NCBI GenBank assembly: GCA_002371985.1
Contig: DFHZ01000177.1
Location: forward strand, 1 to 5,529
Length of the DNA stretch: 5,529 bases
Direction of reading: 5' to 3'
DNA from: Ruminococcaceae bacterium UBA3710
GTDB taxonomy: Bacteria > Bacillota > Clostridia > Oscillospirales > Acutalibacteraceae
In this document: positions 1-4,222 of the stretch, in pieces
Numbering within the stretch: the stretch's first letter is position 1
Layout of the letters: each line of letters opens with the position of its first letter
Made by a program: the position numbers and the translations under genes
Notes under the pieces: generated by a model
The model's database searches: none
What the model saw: only the letters and a program-made list of their open reading frames with translations
Told to the model about the DNA's origin: nothing

Positions 1-6
1 CCCTGG

Positions 7-78
7 CAGTTCGTTACAAGTCTAGGCGCTACCCTTGCAGTCCCTTACAGTCCGTTACAGTTTGTTACAGTTCCTTAC
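7..78. repeat. 10-bp tandem repeat, iteron candidate
   Basis: Four adjacent 10-bp units fill 41-78 (TCCCTTACAG, TCCGTTACAG, TTTGTTACAG, TTCCTTAC). Degenerate copies lie at 31-40 and 7-17. On the minus strand, the direction of the neighbouring operon, the unit is about CTGTAACGGA. The 10-bp period puts a TAA stop in all three minus frames (TTA on plus at 45, 55, 65 and 75), so the array cannot be translated leftward. A spacing close to one helical turn, just after replication/recombination genes, suits iterons for a replication initiator encoded further left. That role is inferred; a regulatory protein site is the alternative. Confidence 0.6.
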
Positions 79-154
79 GCAGCATTATTATGCTTATTCT
101 ATACAGAGCTTTGCTATGCGTTTCCGACACAAAGCACCACTATGCTTTTCTTTT
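79..154. other. non-coding spacer with two small inverted repeats
   Basis: No credible gene is seen between the stop of the ssDNA-binding-like gene and the 10-bp repeat array. Two short palindromes are present: AGCAT-TATT-ATGCT at 81-94 and AAAGCA-CCACTA-TGCTTT at 131-148. Neither is GC-rich or followed by a T-run in the leftward direction, so they are poor terminator candidates. They could be part of an origin or of an mRNA structure. Confidence 0.4.
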
Positions 155-739
155 TCAGAACGGCAGATCGTCATCGTCTTCGGTGTTTGGTACTGCGTAG
201 AATCCGCTATTATCGCTATTGCTTACATTCTCTTTCTTTTCGATTAAATAGTCTTGAGGAAGTTTATAATCACCTTCATTAAGCTTCTGAACGCTTATAG
301 CAAGGTTACACTTTGTTGTGCTCCTTACCTGTCCGTCATTGCCGTAGTATTCTTCAATAGAGAATAAGCCTCCGAACACTTTATCCTTTAATGTTTTCTC
401 TTCCCAATTCCACATATAGCCTTTGTTAGAAGCCTCAATGGATGTAATAAATCCTTTAAAGAACGGGTTTGTTTTGCCGTCATTCTTTGTAAGTATAAGG
501 CGGTATATACCACGCCATTTTTTCTCGGCTCTGTCGTCACTGTCGAACTTCTGCTGAAAGAACCCTTTGTACTCTCCGTCCGAAATATCAAACGCAACTA
601 CAAGTACATCCTTACCCGTCTTTGTCTGTTCGACTTTAGCGGTTTTTACCTTACAAAGGTATCCGCCTTTAGGTAATGTACTGCCATTACCCTGTCCGTC
701 TGCTGCGTAAGTCTCTTCCCAATCGTTAGGTTTATTCAT
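155..739 (-). CDS. phage ssDNA-binding-like protein (DUF669-type) with SSB-style acidic tip
   Basis: The 194-aa protein probably coats single-stranded phage DNA during replication and recombination. Residues about 22-165 form a beta-rich body with alternating hydrophobic stretches (GGYLCKVKTAKVEQ, DVLVVAFDIS) and aromatic residues (KGYMWNWEEK), compatible with an OB fold. A low-complexity linker follows, and the last residues are DDDDLPF. This copies the bacterial SSB tail (acidic run, then hydrophobic-Pro-Phe), which in SSB proteins docks partner enzymes. The start ATG overlaps the upstream ATPase stop (ATGA) and has an AAGGAGGA Shine-Dalgarno, so the two are translationally coupled. Pairing an SSB with a Sak4-type recombinase is known in phages. 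The family name is from memory of similar Firmicute phage proteins; the function is inferred from tail and context. Confidence 0.7.
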   Translation of the reverse strand: MNKPNDWEETYAADGQGNGSTLPKGGYLCKVKTAKVEQTKTGKDVLVVAFDISDGEYKGFFQQKFDSDDRAEKKWRGIYRLILTKNDGKTNPFFKGFITSIEASNKGYMWNWEEKTLKDKVFGGLFSIEEYYGNDGQVRSTTKCNLAISVQKLNEGDYKLPQDYLIEKKENVSNSDNSGFYAVPNTEDDDDLPF

Positions 740-1365
740 TTCTTCTTTTCCTCCTTGTTGAATCCGTAATACTCTCTTATGGTATCGTCAACCATTTTTA
801 AATCGTTATCTATAATGTTGTCTTTAAACATATCAAGCGGTGTTTTGACGGTATTTGAGCCGTCACTGTGAGTGATAAACCCATACTCACCACCGCTGTT
901 TATTGCCATTAACACAATGGAAAATAAACCCTCTAATGTAAGTTGGTTATCTAACATTTTCCCAAGTGTCTTTGCTTTTGTGTTCCCTTTGTCATCGTCT
1001 TCCGAGTGATGTAAGAAATACACTATTGTATCTTCGGATGTGTTGTTTATTACTGTCTGGATCAGATTGTAAAAATTCACAGCCATATCCGTAAACTTTT
1101 GATAGCCAAGCTCAGATACCCTTGCAAACGCTTCAAAGGTCAATAAATATTGCGTGTCATCCAACACATAGCATTTCAAGTTATTAGCTTTTAATGCTTG
1201 ATTAATTTGTTTGTAGCTTGCGTGATTAACACATTTCAAGCTGTTTCTAAACGGCAACGGTTTGGAAGCTACATTAAGCACACCCACTTTGTCGGGATCT
1301 AAATTTCTCATTGACGTAGACTTCCCACTGCCCGATTTCCCGATTATTAAAACTGGGATCCCCAT
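736..1365 (-). CDS. RecA-like P-loop ATPase, Sak4/AAA_24-type phage recombination protein
   Basis: This 209-aa cytoplasmic ATPase probably promotes single-strand annealing or strand exchange in phage recombination. Walker A is GKSGSGKST at about residues 9-17. A hydrophobic strand ending in two Asp (KCYVLDDTQY, about 64-73) is Walker B. IVYFLHHSEDD (about 114-124) resembles the next RecA-fold strand with polar sensor residues. Small single-domain ATPases of this kind beside an SSB gene are usually Sak4-like. The start is placed at 1365, not at an in-frame ATG at 1428, because GAGGTGATTAT sits right before it and the longer form would overlap the Gp157 gene by about 60 bp and add 21 residues before the P-loop strand. 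The spacer after Gp157 is 4 nt, and the stop overlaps the SSB-like start. The Sak4 label rests on motifs and context only; a generic phage AAA protein is possible. Confidence 0.75.
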   Translation of the reverse strand: MGIPVLIIGKSGSGKSTSMRNLDPDKVGVLNVASKPLPFRNSLKCVNHASYKQINQALKANNLKCYVLDDTQYLLTFEAFARVSELGYQKFTDMAVNFYNLIQTVINNTSEDTIVYFLHHSEDDDKGNTKAKTLGKMLDNQLTLEGLFSIVLMAINSGGEYGFITHSDGSNTVKTPLDMFKDNIIDNDLKMVDDTIREYYGFNKEEKKK

Positions 1366-1369
1366 ATAA

Positions 1370-1846
1370 TCACCTCGCACTAAATGAATTAACAAGCCTT
1401 GCAAAAGGTAACTTCTTTCCGCTTGCAAGTGCCTCTTTTATTTTTGCTTCGTCATTCTTTTTTGCCGTATACTCCACCTTGTACTCATCGGGAACGCTGT
1501 CATATATGTCAAGCTTATCCGACTTAAAGGAATACAAGGTGTGCTTAAGGGTCTTGAACTTGTCATATCCTAATCCCGTTAGTATCTTCCCGAGGATGTT
1601 CTTCATCCTAAGCTGCTCACGCTCCAAGCTCTTTTTCCTGCCCTGTAAACGCTTTATTTCTTCTGCGAGAGCGTCCGCTTCGGTTTTTTTGGTCTTTATG
1701 ATGTAAAGCCATCCGTCAACTTTTTCTTGAAGCTCACCCTCTACGAGTTCCCAATTGTCGAGTAAGAAGTCGTCATCCTCTTCTCCGTTTTCGATCATAT
1801 CCAGTATGTAATGGTACATATTGGATATTTCAAAAATGTTATCCAT
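1370..1846 (-). CDS. Siphovirus Gp157 family protein
   Basis: This 158-aa protein matches the Gp157 family (PF05565) first described in Streptococcus thermophilus Sfi phages. It has a short acidic N-terminal helix, a long charged coiled coil at about 50-85 (KKTEADALAEEIKRL and following), then a conserved-looking beta part with Y-F/T-L-Y-S-F and VPDEYKVEYTAKKNDEAKIKEAL, ending after a 'G-K-K-L-P-F-A' segment. The length is usual for the family. The biochemical role is unknown; family literature links it to phage resistance in hosts that carry it, and its genes recur in phage early replication/recombination operons, as here. The start has GGGAGGAAAGG 4 nt upstream, and the ATG shares one base with the stop of the 26-aa gene. 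The 3' end carries the Shine-Dalgarno of the Sak4-like gene. Confidence 0.85.
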   Translation of the reverse strand: MDNIFEISNMYHYILDMIENGEEDDDFLLDNWELVEGELQEKVDGWLYIIKTKKTEADALAEEIKRLQGRKKSLEREQLRMKNILGKILTGLGYDKFKTLKHTLYSFKSDKLDIYDSVPDEYKVEYTAKKNDEAKIKEALASGKKLPFARLVNSFSAR

Positions 1847-1926
1847 TAATCCTTTCCTCCCATTGCCAAACCAATTACTATTAAAGTTAAGAAGCCTACG
1901 ATAAAGCCCGCTATAAAAAGTAACAT
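1846..1926 (-). CDS. 26-aa single-pass membrane microprotein
   Basis: A 26-codon gene fills the gap between the 63-aa gene and Gp157. It has a strong Shine-Dalgarno (GAGGTGATTAT directly before ATG, the same sequence as before the Sak4-like gene), a 4-nt spacer from the upstream stop, and a TAATG overlap with the Gp157 start. The product starts MLLFIAGFIVGFL and is almost wholly hydrophobic to residue 22, with Gly residues spaced along the helix, then ends GGKD. This predicts one transmembrane helix with a tiny polar C-terminus. It looks like the very small DUF3789-type membrane proteins of Firmicute phages, but that is recalled, not searched. Function is unknown. The precise fit between two genes with its own ribosome site makes it a real gene despite its size. 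Confidence 0.75.
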   Translation of the reverse strand: MLLFIAGFIVGFLTLIVIGLAMGGKD

Positions 1927-1930
1927 ATAA

Positions 1931-2122
1931 TCACCTCATTTCAAACACCCCTTGCTTTATCTGTTGGTAAAGGTTATAGCGGTTTGCGAACTTCCTGCGC
2001 TCTACCGCTTCTCTCGCTTCCTTTCTTTCTCGCTCTTTCGCAATATAGACGATACCATCTACCATAGTTTTAATATTGTACCCGATAGCTAAGCCTGCTA
2101 TCAGTAATGCAAATTCCGTCAT
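1931..2122 (-). CDS. 63-aa membrane-anchored protein with basic helical tail, function unknown
   Basis: Residues about 4-28 are mainly hydrophobic (FALLIAGLAIGY, then IVYIA), giving one N-terminal membrane segment. The rest is a highly charged helix rich in Arg, Lys and Glu (KERERKEAREAVERRKFANR). By the positive-inside rule the tail should lie in the cytoplasm. An AAAGGAGATC Shine-Dalgarno lies just upstream of the ATG, 12 nt after the preceding stop, and the last codons (ATG AGG TGA) form the ribosome site of the 26-aa gene. I recognise no family. Two small membrane proteins in a row in an early phage operon suggest action at the host membrane, but this is only inference. Confidence 0.7.
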   Translation of the reverse strand: MTEFALLIAGLAIGYNIKTMVDGIVYIAKERERKEAREAVERRKFANRYNLYQQIKQGVFEMR

Positions 2123-2134
2123 AATGATCTCCTT

Positions 2135-2341
2135 TCAATTGCCCCAATATCTGTCTGACAGACCTAAGATATAATCCGCAGAGCAGTTGTATCTTTTACA
2201 TACCTCAATTAGGGCATCAATTACCTTTGTATAGCGATACTTTATCAATAACTCTGCATCCGCATCATAGTTATCGCTATAATTGCATTGAAGCACACCG
2301 TTTTCTATCAGTACCGCATTTACTCTTTTTTTTATATCCAT
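2135..2341 (-). CDS. 68-aa small phage protein with XRE-repressor-like C-terminal motif
   Basis: The C-terminal half (VIDALIEVCKRYNCSADYILGLSD) strongly resembles the last helix and linker of XRE-family HTH regulators, where 'YNVSADYLLGLSD' is common. The N-terminal half (MDIKKRVNAVLIENG, then a Tyr/Asp-rich stretch) shows no clear helix-turn-helix, so this may be a reduced or diverged regulator. The start lies 65 bp inside the 3' end of the upstream 77-aa gene, in another frame, with only a modest ribosome site (GAGGGTAAGAT). Translation is therefore probably coupled to the upstream gene. An A8 run near the start could affect the frame (see findings). Function unknown. Confidence 0.65.
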   Translation of the reverse strand: MDIKKRVNAVLIENGVLQCNYSDNYDADAELLIKYRYTKVIDALIEVCKRYNCSADYILGLSDRYWGN

Positions 2342-2510
2342 ATCTTACCCTCACCCACTCAATAAACATCGGACGGTCAATTTCGTACCATCCCTTATTG
2401 TTTTTCCTTGCCCATTTGGGACGTTCCGCTTTAATGCGAAGTCTTAAAGACTTTTCGCTCTCTCCCGAAATAGCGGACGCTACCGAAATGGGGATGATGT
2501 CAATCCACAT
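2277..2510 (-). CDS. 77-aa winged-HTH-like small DNA-binding protein
   Basis: The start is set at the ATG at 2510 because AAGGAG lies 9 nt before it; a longer reading frame to 2561 would run through the fourth operator and the ribosome site. The body has a helix-turn-helix-like layout: ISVASAISGESEKSLRLRIKAE as two helices, then WARKNNKGWYEIDRPMFIEWVR, where the aromatic/basic stretch could be a wing. This resembles small Mu-type or excisionase-like DNA-binding proteins of phages. Position two in the lytic operon, and a 16-bp repeat shared with the integrase leader just before it, make an excisionase role possible but unproven. The last about 20 residues (Lys, Arg and Cys rich) overlap the next gene and may not be conserved. 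Confidence 0.6.
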   Translation of the reverse strand: MWIDIIPISVASAISGESEKSLRLRIKAERPKWARKNNKGWYEIDRPMFIEWVRVRYGYKKKSKCGTDRKRCASMQL

Positions 2511-2521
2511 TTTGGTTTTCT

Positions 2522-2537
2522 CCTTGCCTTGCACACA
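2522..2537 (+). repeat. 16-bp exact repeat, copy 1 (upstream of winged-HTH-like gene)
   Basis: CCTTGCCTTGCACACA here is identical to 4186-4201, directly before the integrase gene. An 11-bp core of it occurs inverted at 5388-5398. On the minus strand its end overlaps the AAGGAG ribosome site of the 77-aa gene. A shared protein-binding site is possible. Confidence 0.6.
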
Positions 2538-2545
2538 GTAATTTT

Positions 2546-2563
2546 TTTTGCGTTTACGCAAAA
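2546..2563. promoter_or_regulatory. operator O4, downstream of the Cro-like gene
   Basis: TTTTGCGTTTACGCAAAA carries the same TTTGC-N6-GCAAA pattern as the three operators in the divergent control region. It is the longest match (TTTTGC/GCAAAA arms). It starts 1 bp past the stop of the Cro-like gene and about 234 bp centre-to-centre from O1. No good promoter is seen at it, so it could act by looping or as a roadblock. Confidence 0.65.
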
Positions 2564-2564
2564 T

Positions 2565-2762
2565 TCAAGCGAAAAAAATTTTGCTCGGATTTTTAATTTT
2601 CAGATTTTCTACAATAATGTCAATTTCCCTACGATAAAAATCGCTTTCTCCGTGCATTTTACGATATAGCGTAGACAAGTCAATATCAAGCATTACCGCT
2701 ATATCAGATAATGTATAGCCGGATTCTTCTATCGCCTTTTTAAATTTTATCTCATCGAACAA
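2565..2762 (-). CDS. Cro-like HTH (XRE-type) regulator
   Basis: This 65-aa protein is nearly all helix-turn-helix. KFKKAIEESGYTLSDIAVML (about 6-25) is helix 1 and the scaffold helix 2, and DLSTLYRKMHGES (about 28-40) is the turn and recognition helix, as in phage Cro and XRE regulators. It is the first gene of the leftward operon, opposite the repressor gene, which is the usual place for cro. The start codon is TTG: a near-perfect AGGAGGTGAT lies 4 nt before it and no ATG or GTG fits. Likely role: bind the TTTGC-N6-GCAAA operators after induction, above all O3, and shut repressor synthesis. The DNA target is inferred from position. Confidence 0.8.
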   Translation of the reverse strand: MFDEIKFKKAIEESGYTLSDIAVMLDIDLSTLYRKMHGESDFYRREIDIIVENLKIKNPSKIFFA

Positions 2763-2780
2763 TTAATCACCTCCTCATAT

Positions 2781-2796
2781 TTTGCGTTTATGCAAA
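2781..2796. promoter_or_regulatory. operator O1, over the leftward transcription start
   Basis: TTTGC-GTTTAT-GCAAA is a palindrome with perfect 5-bp arms. It lies 1 bp past the -10 box of the leftward promoter and covers the expected start point near 2790. A repressor bound here would block the lytic operon. Confidence 0.75.
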
Positions 2797-2797
2797 T

Positions 2798-2826
2798 ATA
2801 ATAGCACATCAAATTTTCTTTGTCAA
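2798..2826 (-). promoter_or_regulatory. leftward early promoter (lytic operon)
   Basis: On the minus strand a consensus TTGACA -35 box (2821-2826) is followed by a 17-bp spacer and TATTAT (2798-2803), with a TG one base before the -10 (extended -10). Transcription should start near 2790, giving a leader of about 28 nt before the TTG start of the Cro-like gene. It is the strongest promoter in the window and is flanked by O1 downstream and O2 upstream. Confidence 0.8.
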
Positions 2827-2833
2827 TATATTT

Positions 2834-2849
2834 TTTGCATTTTTGCAAA
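2834..2849. promoter_or_regulatory. operator O2, between the two promoters
   Basis: TTTGC-ATTTTT-GCAAA has the same arms and spacing as O1. Its centre is 53 bp from O1 and 22 bp (about two helical turns) from O3, so proteins on O2 and O3 would face the same side of the DNA. It lies 7 bp upstream of the leftward -35 box. Confidence 0.75.
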
Positions 2850-2855
2850 TTATTT

Positions 2856-2871
2856 CTTGCAAATATGCGAA
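2856..2871. promoter_or_regulatory. operator O3, over the -35 of the repressor promoter
   Basis: CTTGC-AAATAT-GCGAA is a less perfect copy of the operator (one changed base in each arm). It contains the TTGCAA -35 box of the rightward promoter, so binding here would switch off the repressors. The weaker sequence suits a site filled only by Cro or at high repressor level. Confidence 0.65.
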
Positions 2872-2885
2872 ATTAATGCTATTAT
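2857..2885 (+). promoter_or_regulatory. rightward repressor-maintenance promoter
   Basis: TTGCAA (2857-2862), a 17-bp spacer and TATTAT (2880-2885) with a TG one base upstream form an extended -10 promoter. The predicted start near 2892 leaves a leader of about 17 nt before the ATG at 2909. The -10 surroundings (TGCTATTATATT) are the same as in the opposing promoter, but the -35 is weaker. Confidence 0.7.
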
Positions 2886-2908
2886 ATTAGATGAAAGGTG
2901 GTGATATA

Positions 2909-3532
2909 ATGAATATGAATGAAAAAATAAAAGAGTTGCGCCAAGATTTGAATATGACTCTACAAGAACTCGCCGATAAAATAGGCGTAAATGTTTCTAC
3001 GGTACAACGTTGGGAGAAAAATGACATTAAAAATATGCGTAGAGATAAAATAAAATCTCTTGCAGATGCTCTTAATACTACTCCCGATTATCTTATGGGA
3101 TGGACTGACATAAAAAATAAAATCAATGCAATTCACCCACTCCCCCCTTTTATAACTAAGGAATATCCGTTAATCGGTAAAGTTGCTTGTGGTGAACCGA
3201 TAGAGGCTATAGAATTAAATGAAACAATATCCCTCGATCTGAACATTGATTGTGATTGCGTATTAATCGCTCGTGGTGATTCGATGATAGAGGCAGATAT
3301 ATATGATGGGGATCTTGTATTGATAAAGCAACAAGAACACCTCAATAACGGTGAAATCGGCTGTATTGTTGTGGATGATTCCGTGACGCTGAAAAAGTTT
3401 TATGATTATGGAAATATGGTTGTGCTTAGACCTTGCAATAAAGATTATAAGGAATTGGTATACGATAAAGATAGTCATTTGGAATATTTCAATATTTACG
3501 GACGCTGCGTTGGAGTAGTCCATAAGCTATAA
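2909..3532 (+). CDS. CI/LexA-type self-cleaving repressor 1 (XRE HTH + peptidase S24)
   Basis: The 207-aa lysogeny repressor has an N-terminal XRE helix-turn-helix (about 4-58; MTLQELADKIGVNVSTVQRWE is the scaffold and recognition region), a short Pro-rich linker, and a C-terminal S24 peptidase domain. The cleavage site is Cys94-Gly95 in VACGEPI, the nucleophile is Ser125 in RGDSM, and the base is Lys162 in VTLKKF. All parts for RecA-stimulated self-cleavage are present, so SOS induction is expected. The start at 2909 is chosen over the in-frame ATG at 2891, because AAAGGTGGTGAT precedes it and the earlier ATG would lie on the transcription start. It is the first gene of the rightward operon, driven by the promoter overlapping O3, and probably binds the four palindromic operators. 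Confidence 0.88.
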   Translation: MNMNEKIKELRQDLNMTLQELADKIGVNVSTVQRWEKNDIKNMRRDKIKSLADALNTTPDYLMGWTDIKNKINAIHPLPPFITKEYPLIGKVACGEPIEAIELNETISLDLNIDCDCVLIARGDSMIEADIYDGDLVLIKQQEHLNNGEIGCIVVDDSVTLKKFYDYGNMVVLRPCNKDYKELVYDKDSHLEYFNIYGRCVGVVHKL

Positions 3533-3560
3533 GACTTTTACGGTATAAAGAGGTGATACA

Positions 3561-4172
3561 ATGAGCATTTTAGCGGATAATATAAAGAAACGACGACGTG
3601 AATTAAAGCTCACCCAAGAAGAGCTTGCAACTGCTTTAGGATACACAAACAGAACGACAATATCTAAAATCGAAAGCGGAAAAATAGATATAACCCTACA
3701 AAAGTTAAGGGATATAGCAAGAGTACTGGGCGTGACTGCGGGAGAATTAGCAGGACCGGAAGGCACTCTTCCTGATACCGATGATTTGATTCTCATTGAC
3801 AATGAACAGAAGATCCCCATTATTGGCAATGTTGTATGTGGTGAACCCGTATACGAAGAGGAATATTTTGAAGGATATGTTTCTACAGACATTAATGCCG
3901 ACTTTGCACTTATAGCTCACGGCGACAGTATGATAAATGCCGATATTAAAGACGGTGACATTGTATTTATAAAGCGACAGCCTATTGTGGATAACGGACA
4001 AATAGCCGTAGTAGCTATTGATAATGAAATTACTATGAAACGGTTTTATCGTTATGAAAAACAGATTGTTCTAAGACCCGAAAATCCCAATTATAGTGAA
4101 ATTGTATGTACACCTCATAATGAAGTATATGTTTACGGTAAAGTTGTAGGAATACAGCGTAAAGTCCGTTAA
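3561..4172 (+). CDS. CI/LexA-type self-cleaving repressor 2 (XRE HTH + peptidase S24)
   Basis: This 203-aa protein repeats the design of its neighbour: XRE helix-turn-helix at about 5-60 (KLTQEELATALGYTNRTTISK), an acidic linker, then an S24 domain with Cys93-Gly94 (VVCGEPV), Ser123 (HGDSM) and Lys160 (ITMKRF). The S24 domains of the two proteins align end to end (GEP, GDSM-x-x-ADI-x-DGD, VLRP), so they are homologous, while the recognition helices differ clearly. The gene has its own GAGGTGAT ribosome site, 28 nt after repressor 1 with no terminator or promoter seen, so it is co-transcribed. It may bind different DNA, or heterodimerise through the S24 domain; neither can be told from sequence. 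An alternative is a gene acquired for a second regulon such as superinfection control. Confidence 0.87.
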   Translation: MSILADNIKKRRRELKLTQEELATALGYTNRTTISKIESGKIDITLQKLRDIARVLGVTAGELAGPEGTLPDTDDLILIDNEQKIPIIGNVVCGEPVYEEEYFEGYVSTDINADFALIAHGDSMINADIKDGDIVFIKRQPIVDNGQIAVVAIDNEITMKRFYRYEKQIVLRPENPNYSEIVCTPHNEVYVYGKVVGIQRKVR

Positions 4173-4185
4173 AATATATGATCCC

Positions 4186-4201
4186 CCTTGCCTTGCACAC
4201 A
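4186..4201 (+). repeat. 16-bp exact repeat, copy 2 (integrase leader)
   Basis: CCTTGCCTTGCACACA is identical to 2522-2537. With its preceding C-run (4183-4187) it also matches, inverted and with a 2-nt gap, 5388-5404 downstream of integrase. It lies in the 50-nt spacer between repressor 2 and integrase, where no terminator or promoter is seen. It could be a site for Xis, Int or a regulator of int. Confidence 0.6.
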
Positions 4202-4222
4202 AAAAGAAGGGAGATAAAACAA

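Noticed and set aside
1..78. CRISPR array at the left edge
   Set aside because: The units are 10 bp and contiguous with no unique spacers.
35..247. Open frame of 70 codons on plus across the 10-bp repeats
   Set aside because: It starts at TTG without a ribosome site, runs through the repeat array and opposes the ssDNA-binding-like gene; the translation is repeat-derived.
388..597. Minus open frame inside the ssDNA-binding-like gene
   Set aside because: Same strand, other frame, no ribosome site; the main frame has clear family features.
1479..1706. Plus open frame antisense to Gp157
   Set aside because: Shadow of the coiled-coil codons; no ribosome site or family match.
2227..2541. Plus open frame of 104 codons antisense to the 77- and 68-aa genes
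   Set aside because: Composition looks like antisense of Lys/Arg-rich coding, no ribosome site, and the minus genes fit a tight operon.
3133..3345. Minus-strand open frames inside the two repressors (also 3263-3523, 3527-3892, 3747-4001)
   Set aside because: They are antisense to well-supported S24 repressors, have no good ribosome sites and show no recognisable motifs.
3533..3560. Weak palindrome between the two repressor genes as an operator for repressor 2
   Set aside because: CTTTTACGGTATAAAG pairs only at its ends and is not repeated elsewhere in the window.
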